DNA from: Mesomycoplasma ovipneumoniae
Lineage (GTDB): Bacteria; Bacillota_I; Bacilli_A; Mycoplasmatales; Metamycoplasmataceae
Length of the DNA stretch: 64,000 nucleotides
Direction of reading: 5' to 3'
Assembly (NCBI RefSeq): GCF_030012565.1
Contig: NZ_CP124621.1
Coordinates: forward strand, 310,001 to 374,000
Below are positions 49,877 to 61,448 of the stretch, in pieces. Within the stretch, counting starts at the first letter, position 1, and every line of letters starts with the position of its first letter. A program made the translations under genes and the position numbers. The notes beneath the pieces were generated by a model. The model had not been told where the DNA came from. It saw only the letters and a list, made by a program, of their open reading frames with translations, and ran no database searches.

Positions 49877-52800
49877 TTATTCATTAAATATTGATTGACG
49901 ATACTCATCAGTTTGCTTATACATTTCAACATGAATATCAATTCTTATTGTAGTTATTCGATCAAAATTATCAATAAAAACTGTTTTTAAGTCGTCAAAA
50001 GATTTTATTTCGTACTTTTTACTATTAAAATCAAAACTAAATGGCTTTAATTTATTGAGTTTATCCTTTCTTTGCTTATACATATCTTTTTTAAAATCAC
50101 TAAAAGATTTGTATTTATCGCCAAAAATCATTTTTAAAACGTGAGTATCACTACCTTTGACAAGTCCTTCTGGCACATTAGTTTGTTTATTTGATTTGGC
50201 AGAAATATACGGAATCATCCCGCCATAATAACCTTTTTCGGCAAGAAGTTCAAAAGCAACCCTTCTAAAATTGAGTCCACCGGAGACTCCTTCTGTATTT
50301 TCAAGTATTCCAAAATATGGTCTAAAGAAATTTACTATATAGTAATCATTATGCCCAAATGATCTGACTGAGTCTCCTCCAACATTCGCGCCAACAATAT
50401 TTTTGTCAACTAAATCATCAATTGAATTTATCGAATTAAATTCAGAACTTCCAACTCAAGATAAAATATCATTTTTTGTAAAACCGCCACTTCCGAGTTG
50501 GATTTTTCTATAATCACTAGTGTCTGATGGCTTTTTTGCAATTATTGCCTCGGCTTGTGCTAAGTCTAAAACATAAATTAAGTCAAACAAATTTTTATAG
50601 TATTTTTCCAAATCAGCTAAATTGCTAAATCTTTCTGGACTTGAATTACGAACTAATTGCTGACCACCTCCGTATTTTTCAATAAAATTAAAGGCTAAAT
50701 CTCCAGGTTCGTCACTGTAAGGTGCCTGAAACATTCCTCGAGCAAAAGATTCAGCCCGATGACCAAATCGTTTTCCATATCCGTCAAGCAAAATATCATT
50801 ATCAAAAGCATGAGTACTTTCATGTGAAAATATCGATTTTGCGTATTTTGTTAATATTTTTGTGCCATCAAAATACATAAGTTTTTTATTTTCACCCGGA
50901 ACAAAAGCAGCATAATCCTTATTTCTTAATGATAATCAATGACCAACAGGCAAAGAATAAGCTTTAACGCCAGGTTCATTTTTTGGTGCAAAAGTATCAT
51001 AAACATCAACTATATGATTTTGCATAGTTTTTTTTGATTTTTCATTTAAAATTCGGTATAAAACATCATAGTAACCTTGAGCCGCCTCAGCAAATTCTCT
51101 GATTTGTGGTTTTAATGATTCGCTTGAAGAAAAATATTTGGAAAATAATCCCGAAATATTGCTATTTGTTGTAAAAATGAATCAAAGAGTATTTTGGTCT
51201 TTTACAGTCAAAAGTGGCAAAAGTTTATTAGCTTGTTCTTCTTGTTTGAATCTTTCGATCATTGGCTTATTTACTGATGTATCGGATTTACTTTCGACTT
51301 TTGTAATATAAGCTTTTGTCAGTGAATCAAAATATTTGTCGATAGTTTGGTCTTTTTGCTTAAATAAATTATAGTTATATTCAATAAAATCGGCAACTGA
51401 TTTTGGTTTTAAATATTTTGAAAAAGCATCATGATAACCATTTGCAGTTTTGTTAGCTTTTAGATTAATAAAGTCCAATTTTCCAATGTCTTTTAACAAA
51501 GATAGACTATCATTTGATTTTCCATAAATTCCTAAAGAGTACAATAATTTATCTTTAAAATCCGAAATTGAGTATCAACGGTACAAATAATTTAAACCAA
51601 TATAGATAGAATTTTTCTCTTTTTCTAAATCTTTTTTATAAAATTCAGTAAATTTAGTATCATCTAGATCAAAAATATCAATATTATTTGAGATTGAATC
51701 AATTATGCTTTCCAGATCTTTTTTAACTTCAGTCTCGTGTTGGTCAATAAAAAGCTGTTCTTTTATCGGACTGTTGTCAACAAAATTATTTTGAGTATCA
51801 AAAATTGAATTATCTGATAAATTAGTATTTTTTAAAAGATTTATTAAACCAGAAACTAATTGATTTTTCTTCTCAGATATCAAAATATTTGGATGAACAA
51901 TAAATTTAACACCGTTATCTTCAAAAGAAAAGTCAATGATTCCGTTATCATTTTGCTTAAAACTGTCTATTTTGAAATCTTCTTTTTGGCCATCACCAAA
52001 GTAAATACTTAGTTTGTTTACTTTTTCTTTTTCACGAGCAAGATTTTTTACTAAATTTTGATTTCCATAAAATTCAAATCCAAGCAAATTTTTGCTGTAA
52101 AGGTTAGAATTTTTAGTCACTTTATGTGCATAATTCATAATTGTATAACGATCATAAAATGGCAAAAGTTTTGCAAAATTTGCATAAGCAATACTAAAAT
52201 CAGACTGATATCCTTTTAAATAGGAAAAATTTAAAGTTTTTAGCTTAATATTTTCATTATTTAAATTTTTCCATTTTTTTGCTATCTCATTAAAAGTATT
52301 TTGATCAATTATTTTGAGTCAATCAAAACTTTCATTATCAGAATTGTTAGCAAAGTTTATATTTTTAAACGACTTTTCATAGTCAAAAAAACTTGATTTA
52401 TAAAAGTTACCAAAAATTGGCTTTGCATTAAAAAAATTTATCTTTGCATAAATATTTTCAACACTTCCAGTATCAGGGGAATCTTGGGTTCCGTTTGTGG
52501 AAACCAAACCAATTAGTCCTCCAGAATTAGCAAATTCATCAGGCCCATTATTTAAAACATTTCCTTCAATTACAATGTTTTTTAATGACGAATTTTGACC
52601 TAGCTCACCAACAATCCCGCCAAGTTTATCGGAATTTATTAATTTAGAGGTGATGTTTATATTTGCATAAGAATTCTCAATTGAACTTCCTCTTGTTATT
52701 ATTCCGCTAAGACCGCCTGCAGATTGGGAAGAATAAATATTTCCATGAAAACTTGAGTTTTTAATAACAGAATTATTATCTAGCACACCGACAATTCCGC

Positions 52801-53875
52801 CTACGATTTTTGGACCTTTAACATCGCCAAAAAGATGAACGTTATTAATTGTTGAACTTGATGAAGAATTTGCAATTGCCCCAACTGCAAATTGGGAATT
52901 ATTTATTGACTTAACTTTGAGATTTTTAAAATTAATATTTTGGATTGTTGCATTATTTAAATTGTCAAAAAGCGGCTTTTCTAAATCATAAATAGTAAAA
53001 TTTTTACCTTCAAGACTTTCTAGCCTTCCAGAAAAATAAACATTTTCTAAATATGATGTAGAATTGCGACCTATTTCTGTACTTTCTGCAGAAATATCAT
53101 TTGCTAATTTAAAATTTCCAGAGGGATTTGCGCGAATTTGACTAATTAATTGCTCAAAAGTCGTGATTGCACCTAAATTATTTTTGGTTTTAGGAATATA
53201 AATATCAAAAGTAGAACTAACAGTGCCATTATTTAAAATATTTATGAAATTTTGGCTAAATTCACCAATAAATTTATAATAGTCGCCTTCATTTTCAACA
53301 GCTTTTACATTCAATCAGACATTTTTTTGTAAATCTTCTGAATCTAATTTGATTTTATAGTTTTTTAAATCAGAGTCTAATTCACCAATTGAAAGTAGTT
53401 TTACATATTTGCCTTTACTGTTAAAATGATATAAATTTGCAGAATTTATATTTTTAAATTCAATTTTTGAACCAGTTATTTTTAAAGAAACACTATCAAT
53501 TTCAGCTTGCTTGTTTTCTAAAAAGGTTTTATCCTCAAAAATAGAAGAAACATTAATATTTTGTTCTGTGTTTTCTAGATTTGAATTATTTTCTTGCCTT
53601 GGAATAATTGGTTCTTGATTATCCGTGTCTTTTTTAGGATCATTTTTAGGATCTTCACTCTTAGAAGTATCTTTTTTAGTTTCATTTTTAGGATCTTTTT
53701 TAGCTTCATCACCCTTAGAAGCATCAATCTTAGGATCGTTTTTAGCTTCGTCAATCTTAGAAGTATTAGGTTTTTTATCCACTTCGCTTTTACAAGCCGT
53801 GATAATTACTATTGGTGATAATGATAGGAAAACTAAACTAGAACTAACTTTCTTTAGTAAAATAAATTGCTTCAT
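49877..53875 (-). CDS. M26-like (IgA protease/Zmp-type) zinc metalloprotease lipoprotein, paralogue 1
   Basis: 1332 aa, continuous with TGA as Trp. The ATG at 53875 follows GGGG with an AAAATT spacer. A signal peptide ends in lipobox ITAC with Cys28, so it is a surface lipoprotein. A Lys/Asp/Asn-rich repeat linker (about 32-75) follows. Then come GLUG-type repeats of the M26 N-terminal region, with VGGIVGVLDNNS, AGGLSGIITRGS, LGGIVGELGQNS and SGGLIGLVSTNG at about 300-470. The active site is HESTH at 1018-1022 with Glu1042 in GYGKRFGHRAE, the HExxH...E pattern of streptococcal IgA1 and Zmp proteases. The natural substrate is unknown; host immunoglobulin or mucin is only an inference. Its neighbour upstream is a close paralogue. 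Confidence 0.8.
53633..53785 (-). repeat. Lys/Asp-rich tandem codon repeats in protease paralogue 1
   Basis: Degenerate units encoding K-N-D-P-K and S-K-G-D-E motifs repeat after the lipobox. The same region of paralogue 2 (57895-58045) differs in unit order and number. Confidence 0.65.
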
Positions 53876-54049
53876 AATTTTCCCCAAAAAATCTAAATAA
53901 TTATAAATAATTGTAGCATAGATATATAGGAATTGTGCAAATATGGAAATTTTGATGTATTTGAATTTGTTTTAACTGTAAATTTTTATTCTTAAATTTT
54001 GTCACACCTTTTTTCGAATAAGTCTGAAATTGGTGTACTAACTTAGCCT

Positions 54050-54096
54050 AAAACCAGACACTTTTTAAGATTATCTAATCAAACTGGGAAACTCCG
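54050..54096 (-). repeat. Solo IS terminal remnant between the two proteases
   Basis: CCTAAAACCAGACACTTTTT is followed by AAGATTATCTAATCAAACTGG and GAAACTCCG. It matches the reverse complement of the IS left end. It lies in the 280-base gap between the paralogues, where no gene is seen. Confidence 0.65.
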
Positions 54097-54155
54097 AAAA
54101 AGCATTTATTCACTAATTTATTTAAAATAAATCACTTTTAGTTTAACACTTCTAA

Positions 54156-57100
54156 TTATTCATCAAATATTGAGTTGCGGTACTCATTAGTTTGCTTATA
54201 CATTTCAACATGAATAATAACTCTTATTGTATTTATTAACTCAGAATTTTCAATAAAAACTTTTTTTAAGTCTTCAAAGGATTTTATTTCGTACTTTTTA
54301 CTACTAAAATCAAAACTAAATGGCTTTAATTTATTGAGTTTATCTTTTCTTTGTTTGTACATATCTTTTTTAAAATCACTAAAAGATTTGTATTTATCAC
54401 CGAAAATCATTTTTAAAACATGAGTATCACTACCTTTGACAAGTCCTTCTGGCACATTAGTTTGCTTATTTGATTTGGCAGAAATATAAGGAATCATCCC
54501 GCCATAATAACCTTTTTCGGCAAGAAGTTCAAAAGCAACCCTTCTAAAATTGAGTCCACCAGTGACTCCTTCTTTATTTTCAAGTATTCCAAAATATGGT
54601 CTAAAGAAATTTACTGTATAGTAATTATTATGACCAAATGGTGATCTTGAGTCTCCTGCAACATTCGCGCCAACAATATTTTTGTCAACTAAGTCATCAA
54701 TTGAATTTATCGAATTTAATTCAGAACTTCCAACTCTAGATAAAGTATCATTTTTTGCAAAACCGCCACTTCCAAGTTGGATTTTTCTATAATCACTAGT
54801 GCTTGGCTTTTTGGCAATTATTGCCTCAGCTTGTGCTAAGTCTAAAACATAAATTAAATCAAACAAATTTTTATAGTATTTTTCCAAATCAGCTAAATTA
54901 CTAAATCTTTCTGGACTTGAATTACGGACTAATTGCCCTTCGTATTTTTCAATAAAATTAAAGGCTAAATCTCCATTATTACCGTTAAAAGGCGCCTGAA
55001 ACATTCCTTTGGCAAAAGATTCAGCACGATGACCAAATCTTTTGCCATACCCATCGAGCAAAATATCGTTATCAAAAGTATGAGTACTTTCATGTGAAAA
55101 TACCGATTTTGCATTTTTTGTTAATATTTTTGTGCCATCAAAATACATACGTTTTTTATTTCATTCAGGAACAAAAGCAGCATAATCCTTATTTGCTAAT
55201 GATAATCAATGATCAAGAGGCAAAGAATAAGCTCTAACGCCAGGGTCATTTTTTGAAGCAAAGCTATCATAAACATCAACTATGTAATTTTCCATAGTTT
55301 TTTTCGATTTTTCATTTAAAATTCGGTACAAAACATCATAGTAGCCCTGAGCTGTCTGGGCAAACTCATTAACTTGTGTCTTTAATAATTCATTTGAATA
55401 ACCATATTTGGAAAATAATCCTGAAATATTGCTATTTGTTGTAAAAATAAATCAAAGTGCATTTTCGTCTTTTACAGTCAAAAGTGGCAAAAGTTTATTA
55501 GCTTGATCTTCGTGTTTAAATCTTTCAATCATTGGCTTATTTATTGTTGTATTTGATTTGCTCTCAACTTTTGTAATATATGCTTTTGTGAGTGATTCAA
55601 AATATTTGTCGGGACTTTGGTCTTTTTCCTTAAATAAATTATAGTTATATTCAATAAAATCGGCAACTGATTTTGGTTTTAAATATTTTGAAAAAGCATC
55701 ATGATAACCATTTGCAGTTTTGTTAGCTTTTAGATTAATAAAGTCCAATTTTCCAATGTCTTTTAACAAAGATAGACTATCATTTGATTTTCCATAAATT
55801 CCTAAAGAATACAATAATTTATCTTTAATATCCGAAATTGAGTATCAACGGTACAAATAATTTAAGCCAATATAGATAGAATTTTTCTCTTTTTCCAAAT
55901 CTTTTTTATAAAATTCAGTAAATTTAGTATCATTTAGGTCAAAAATATCAATATTATTTGAGATTGAATTAATTATGTTTTCCAAATCTTTTTTAACTTC
56001 AGTCTCATATTTATCAATAAAAAGCTGTTCTTTTATCGGACTGTTATCAACAAAATTATTTTGAGTATCAAAAATTGAATTATCTGATAAATCAGTATTT
56101 TTTAAAAGATTTATTAAACCAGAAACCAATTGATTTTTCTTATCAGATATTAAAATATTTGGATGAACCATCAATTTAACACCGTTATTTTCAAAAGAAA
56201 AGTCAGTGATTCCATTAGTATTTTGCTTAAAACTGTCTATTTTGTAATCTTCTTTTTGACCATCTCCAAAGTAAATTCTTAGCTTGTTTACTTTTGTTTT
56301 TTCACTGGCAAGATTTTTTACTAAATTTTCATTGTCATAAAATTCAAATCCAAGCAAATTTTTGCTGTAAAGTTTAGAATTTTTAGCCACTTTATGTGCA
56401 TAATTCATAATTGTATAACGATCATAAAATGGTAAAAGTTTTGCAAAATTTGCATAAGCAATTCTAAAATCAGGCTGATATCCTTTTAAATAGGAAAAAT
56501 TTAAAGTTTTTAGCTTAATGTTTTGATTATCTAAATGTTTCCATTTTTTTGCTGTCTCATTAAAAGTATTTTCATCAATTATTTTGAGTCAAGAAAAACT
56601 TTCATTATCAGCATTATTAACAAAGTTTATATTTTTAAACGACTTTTCATAGTCAAAAAAACTTGACTTATAAAAGTTACCAAAAATTGGCTTTGCATTA
56701 AAAAAATTTATCTTCGCATAAATATTTTCAACACCTCCAGTATCAGGAGAATCTGGGGTTCCGTTTGTGGACACCAAACCAATTAATCCACCAGAATTAG
56801 CAAATTCATCAAGACCACTATTTAAAACATTTCCTTCAATTACAATGTTTTTTAATGACGAATTTTGACCTAGCTCACCAACAATCCCGCCAAGTTTATC
56901 GGAATTTATTAATTTAGAGGTGATGTTTATATTTGCATAAGAATTCTCAATTGAACTTCCTCTTGTTATTATTCCGCTAAGACCGCCTGCAGATTGGGAA
57001 GAATAAATATTTCCATGAAAACTTGAGTTTTTAATAACAGAATTATTATCTAGCACACCGACAATTCCGCCTACGATTTTTGGACCTTTAACATCGCCAA

Positions 57101-58145
57101 AAAGATGAACGTTATTAACTGTTGAACTTGATGAAGAATTTGCAATTGCCCCAACTGCAAATTGGGAATTATTTATTGACTTAACTTTGAGATTTTTAAA
57201 ATTAATATTTTGGATTGTGGCATTATTTAAATTGTCAAAAAGTGGCTTTTCTAAATCATAAATAGTAAAATTTTTGCCTTCAATACTTTCTAGACTTCCA
57301 GAAAAATAAACATTTTCTAAATATGATGTAGAATTGTGGCCTATTTCTGTACTTTCTGCAGAAATATCATTTGCTAACTTAAAATTTCCAGAGGGATTTG
57401 CACGAATTTGACTAATTAATTGTTCAAAAGTCGTGATTGCACCTAATTCATTTTTGGTTTTAGGAATATAAATATCAAAAGTAGAACTAACAGTACCATT
57501 ATTTAAAATATTTATGAAATCTTGGCTAAATTCACCAACAAATTTATAATAATTACCTTCATCTTCAACAGTTTTTACATTCAATCAGACATTTTTTTGC
57601 AAATCTTCTGAATCTAATTTGATTTTATAGTTTGTTAAATTAGAATCTAAATTATCAACTGAAAGTAGCTTTACATATTTGCCTTGACTGTTGAAATGGT
57701 ATAAATTTGCAGAATTTATATTTTTAAATTCAATTTTTGACCTATTTATTTTAAAAGAAACATTATCAATTTCAGCTTGCTTGTTTTCTAAAAAGGTTTT
57801 ATCCTCAAAAATGGAAGAAACATTAATATTTTGTTCTGTGTTTTCTATATTTGAATTATTTTCTTGCCTTGGAATAACTTGTTCTTGATTCTCTGGTTGA
57901 TTTTTAGCACCATTTTTAGGATCTTCACCCTTAGAAGGGTCATTTTTAGTTTCATTTTTAGGATCATTCTTAGAAACTTCACCCTTAGAAGCATCAATCT
58001 TAGGATCATTTTTAGTTTCATCAATCTTAGAAGTAGTAGGTTTTTTATCCACCACACTTTTACAAGCCGTGATAATAACTATTGGTGATAATGATAGGAA
58101 AACTAAACTAGAACTAACTTTCTTTAGTAAAATAAATTGTTTCAT
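54156..58145 (-). CDS. M26-like (IgA protease/Zmp-type) zinc metalloprotease lipoprotein, paralogue 2
   Basis: 1329 aa with the same layout as its downstream neighbour. Lipobox ITAC lies at Cys28, followed by a Lys/Asp-rich linker, GLUG-type repeats (about 300-470), and HESTH at 1018-1022 followed by Glu1042. The region before both start codons is nearly identical, including a CTACAATTAT box (plus-strand ATAATTGTAG near 58173-58189 and 53909-53925). Each gene therefore seems to have its own promoter. The GLUG part differs from paralogue 1 by about one residue in 150, while linker and C-terminal parts differ more. That indicates recent gene conversion or selection on that part. Both copies keep the catalytic residues. 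Confidence 0.8.
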
Positions 58146-58474
58146 AATTTTCCCCCAAAAAATCTAAATAATTATAAATAATTGTAGCATAGATATATAA
58201 GAATTGTACAAATATGAAAAGTTTAAAAAATCCTTATTTTTACAGCTGTTTTTCCATTACAAGCTCTTAGTTTTTAATGTAAATTTACATTGTTTCATTT
58301 TGTCAGACTTTTTTTGAAAGTGCCAAAAATTAATATGCTAATTTAAACGTTATTTCCTGTTTTTTGTAGAAAACAACCGATTTTTTAATTTTTTACCCCT
58401 AGAATGAAAAAAATTTTAAAAATGCTTGCAAAAAAAAAAAAAAAGTAGAATTTAATTAACTAGAAAAATCGTGA
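58146..58474. other. Divergent promoter region between protease 2 and the rpe operon
   Basis: No gene is seen. The minus side has the promoter shared with the other protease. The plus side has TTGCAA, an A run (58430-58444, 15 A) and TAGAAT (58446-58451) in promoter-like order with a 14-base spacer. Confidence 0.55.
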
Positions 58475-58486
58475 ATGGGGTTTAAT

Positions 58487-59140
58487 GTGGAATACTCACA
58501 AAGCATTAGCGCACTTAACATTTTTAAAGTAATTAAAATTTTAACAAAATTGCAAAATAACGGCCTAAAATACGCTCATATTGATTTTGTTGATCAAATT
58601 TATGCCCCAAATTTTGGACTAAATTACCAAATTGCAAATTATTTAATAAAGTTATTCCCTAATATTGAATTTGACGCACATTTAATGTGTAAAAATTCAC
58701 TTGAAAAAGTTGAAAAATTAGTTCAAACAGGTTTTAAAACAATTTTTTTACCCGCTGAACAAGTTTCAAAAACTGATTTAGAAAGATTAAATAAGTCTTA
58801 TTCTAATATAAATTTTGGTCTAATGATTCAAGCCAAACAAAAAATTGAAGACTTTAGTGAAATAATTTCTTGTTCAAACGTCATTTTATTAATGACAATA
58901 GATAAAATTGGTGGAGTTGGTGAGCCTTTAAATTTGCAACTTCTTTCAAAAATAGGGCAAATTCGCTCAATGAATAAAAAAATTAAAATTTACACTGACG
59001 GTGGATTACGCAAGGAAAATTGAGCTGAGCTTGAAAAATGAAAAGTTGATGTGGCAATTGGTGGTAGCATAATTTTTTCATATGCAAATTTTTCTGAATT
59101 CTCTAGACTTTGAGGAAATCAAAAAAATGCCCTTAATTAA
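58487..59140 (+). CDS. rpe: Ribulose-phosphate 3-epimerase
   Basis: About 218 aa from a GTG at 58487, which follows GGGG at a 6-base spacing; an in-frame ATG at 58475 has no such site. It interconverts ribulose 5-phosphate and xylulose 5-phosphate. Family motifs appear in order: SISALN near the start, HIDFVDQIYAPNFGLN (metal and substrate residues), FDAHLMC, IDKIGGVGEP, YTDGGLR and AIGGSIIF. The Asp of the usual VDGG metal site is kept in TDGG. It contains three TGA-Trp codons near the end. It is the first gene of an apparent operon leading to the PTS and transketolase, and its last codons overlap the start of the next gene. Confidence 0.88.
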
Positions 59141-59750
59141 TATTGTTTTGTATTCAACGGTCGGGTTGTTGTTTCTTATTTTGATTTTTTTCATTTTCAA
59201 AAGATTATTTGAAAAAACACCAGAAAAAATTTCTCAACAAAAACTAATTTCGGTAGAAAAATTCACAATTGATGCTCTTGAAATTATAAATGCCTCTGCA
59301 GATGTAAAAGTTATGACAAATTTGCTCTTAAAAAATCGTTTTTCTAAACTAAATTATTCAGTTTTACCTGGTCTTATTGTCAATGAATCAAACCTTTTTT
59401 TCGTTTCTAATATTATCAATTATCAAGTTGGTATTGAAAAAATAATAATTGATGAAAACATTAGTTTTTTGAAAAAAGGTAAGATTTTAAAGCAAAATTA
59501 CTTTTCCAAAAGCCAATTTGAGTCACTTTTTAAATTTCTTGATAAGAAATTTTCTAATTCAAAAATTGTCATTTTAGTTGATGATCGGATTGATTTTAGT
59601 CAAATTGACAACAAAACTAGATTTGAAATTTGAAGCCAAGCTGAGATTATAAAAAAACTAAGACAAAACAGTCAAAAAATTTATGTTCCCAAAAAAATAA
59701 TTGATTATTTTAGCTCAATTAATAAGTTTAACAAGGAGAAAAATGCTTAA
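59127..59750 (+). CDS. Membrane-anchored protein of unknown function
   Basis: About 207 aa from ATG 59127, preferred because GAGGAAA lies upstream; an ATG at 59082 is in frame but lacks a site. One transmembrane helix (about residues 3-27, VLYSTVGLLFLILIFFIFKR) is followed by a soluble part of about 175 residues that would face the cytosol. I do not recognise the domain. It overlaps rpe by a few codons and the next gene by 8 bases, so it belongs to the operon. Confidence 0.7.
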
Positions 59751-60411
59751 AAATCTGTCTTGATACATTTTAGCTGCTTGAATTATTTTTTTCCTTGTTC
59801 AACTTTTTATCTTTTTTATCTACAGAGTTAATCTAAAAATCAAATATTCTAAGCTAAAAATTCCAATCAAACTCGATCTTGAAACGATAAAACAAGACTT
59901 TATTAGTAAATATCAGCAAAAATTCATAATTTTACTAATTAAGGATTTTTTCTTAAAACCAGTTTGAATCAGCCAAAAAATAATTAAAATTCCTAATTTT
60001 TATTTAGAAAATAACATTTATGGCATAGTTAATTTGCTTTATTTTTATAATTTTTATCTCCTAAAGAGCAAAAAATCATTGCAAATTGATATGTTTCTTT
60101 TTTCCAGTTTTCTTATAAGTTTTCATTTGAGTTTTTTATTTGCATTTTTAAGCTATTTAATAGTTAGTTTGTGTTTTTTGATTTTGACTGTTTTTGTGGT
60201 ATTTTTGGATTTTTTTCTTAACCGAAAAATTTATTCACAATCCTATAAAGAATCAAGGCAAATTTTGCTGACAAAGTTAGAAAAGGACGAATTTAAAGTT
60301 GCAAATTCATATTTTAAATACAAAAAACTTGCATTTTTAAAGAAGTATTTTTTGTTTTATCCGTTTTTATTACAGAATTTTATCAACAAATTTAATGCAT
60401 TGGGGAAATAA
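59743..60411 (+). CDS. Multi-pass membrane protein of unknown function
   Basis: 222 aa. The ATG overlaps the stop of the preceding gene, with AAGGAG upstream. Hydrophobic segments lie at about residues 8-30 and as a pair at about 118-158 (SSFLISFHLSFLFAFLSYLI and the following stretch). The middle and C-terminal parts are Lys-rich. No motif is recognised. Its stop directly abuts the next start. Confidence 0.7.
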
Positions 60412-60726
60412 ATGAGAAAAAAAGAATTAAAAAAACAACTTGTTGAGCTATATGACTTTGAAATGAAGGAGCTTGAAAACAAAAGTGAAATTGAACTGGA
60501 AAAATTACTGCAAAAGTCCAAAAATGAAGCAATTATTTTAAGGAACAATCCAAATAAATTTTTCTACATCAAGTCAATGCCAAAACCAAAAGAAATTCAA
60601 ACAAAAACATCAACAAAAGCAGGGTGAATCGTCTTTTTTGCCTTTATTGGCGTTCTTTTACTTGCACTTACATTGTTTATGACACTTGCTTTTATTAATA
60701 CAGGAGGAAAAAATGGAACTTTTTAA
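60412..60726 (+). CDS. Small tail-anchored membrane protein of unknown function
   Basis: 104 aa. A charged, helical N-terminal half rich in Glu and Lys (possible coiled coil) is followed by one hydrophobic C-terminal segment starting after a TGA-Trp (WIVFFAFIGVLLLALTLFM). It overlaps the EIIA start by 14 bases. A GGAGG site for EIIA lies inside its last codons. It may form a complex with the two preceding membrane proteins, by inference from position only. Confidence 0.65.
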
Positions 60727-61168
60727 TGAAAAAATGACTAAATTTTGCAAAATAACAAACTGAAGACAAGCAGTTCATGAGGGCGTAAGGATCTTAGTTG
60801 AAAATAAAAAAGCAACTTACGATCTTGAAAAAGCAATCATGGAACAAACCGCAAAATACGGTGCCTATTATGTACTTGAAGAAGGTGTCGCACTTTTGCA
60901 TGCGCCAGTTGGCGATTATTGTCTAGAAGTTGGAAGTTCAATTTTAGTCTTAGATCAAATGATCACTTTTAATAACCAAAAAGATAAAAAAGCAAAAATT
61001 ATTATTACTTTGTCTGCGCCAAATTCTGATGATCATATTGGCTTAATTCAAGAATTTGGCCTCTTTTTTGGTAATTCAGATTTCAAAAAAGAAATTTATG
61101 CTTCTAGAACAATTAAAGAATTTTATCAAATTATAAATAAATACCGAGGTATAAAAAATGAACATTAA
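60713..61168 (+). CDS. ulaC: Ascorbate-type PTS component EIIA
   Basis: 151 aa, ATG preceded by GGAGG. EIIA takes phosphate from HPr and passes it to EIIB. The likely phosphorylated His is H63 in VALLHAPV, placed as in the mannitol/fructose/ascorbate EIIA fold, and HIGLIQEFGLFF follows. It overlaps EIIB by 11 bases, so the two are coupled. The substrate is taken from the class of EIIC and neighbours; ascorbate is likely but not proven. Confidence 0.85.
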
Positions 61169-61433
61169 ATGCGTTTGTGGTTCAGGACTAGGTTCATCTT
61201 TATTATTAGAGATGAATGTAAAATTTGTGCTTGATAAATTAAATGTCAATTATGATTCAGTCGAACACACTAATATTTCCAGTTTTAATTCCCGCGGGGT
61301 TGATTTAGTAGTTATTGGCGCTGATGTTGCCCCAAGTCTTGATTTTGACAAAGAAAAAATGGTAATTTTAACTAACATTTTATCAAAAGAAGAACTTGAA
61401 TCCAAACTAAAAATAGCCTTAAAACTAAACTAA
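61158..61433 (+). CDS. ulaB: Ascorbate-type PTS component EIIB
   Basis: 91 aa. It starts MNIKCVCGSGLGSSLL; Cys7 in CGSGLGSS fits the phosphocysteine loop of lactose/ascorbate-type EIIB proteins. It relays phosphate from EIIA to the sugar bound in EIIC. It is a free-standing domain of the usual length, located between EIIA and EIIC. Confidence 0.88.
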   Translation: MNIKCVCGSGLGSSLLLEMNVKFVLDKLNVNYDSVEHTNISSFNSRGVDLVVIGADVAPSLDFDKEKMVILTNILSKEELESKLKIALKLN

Positions 61434-61448
61434 ATGAAAGGATAACTG

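Noticed and set aside
57691..58088. Plus-strand frames opposite the N-terminal part of protease paralogue 2
   Set aside because: They mirror the Lys/Asp repeat region of the sense gene and have no start signals. The same artefact occurs opposite paralogue 1.
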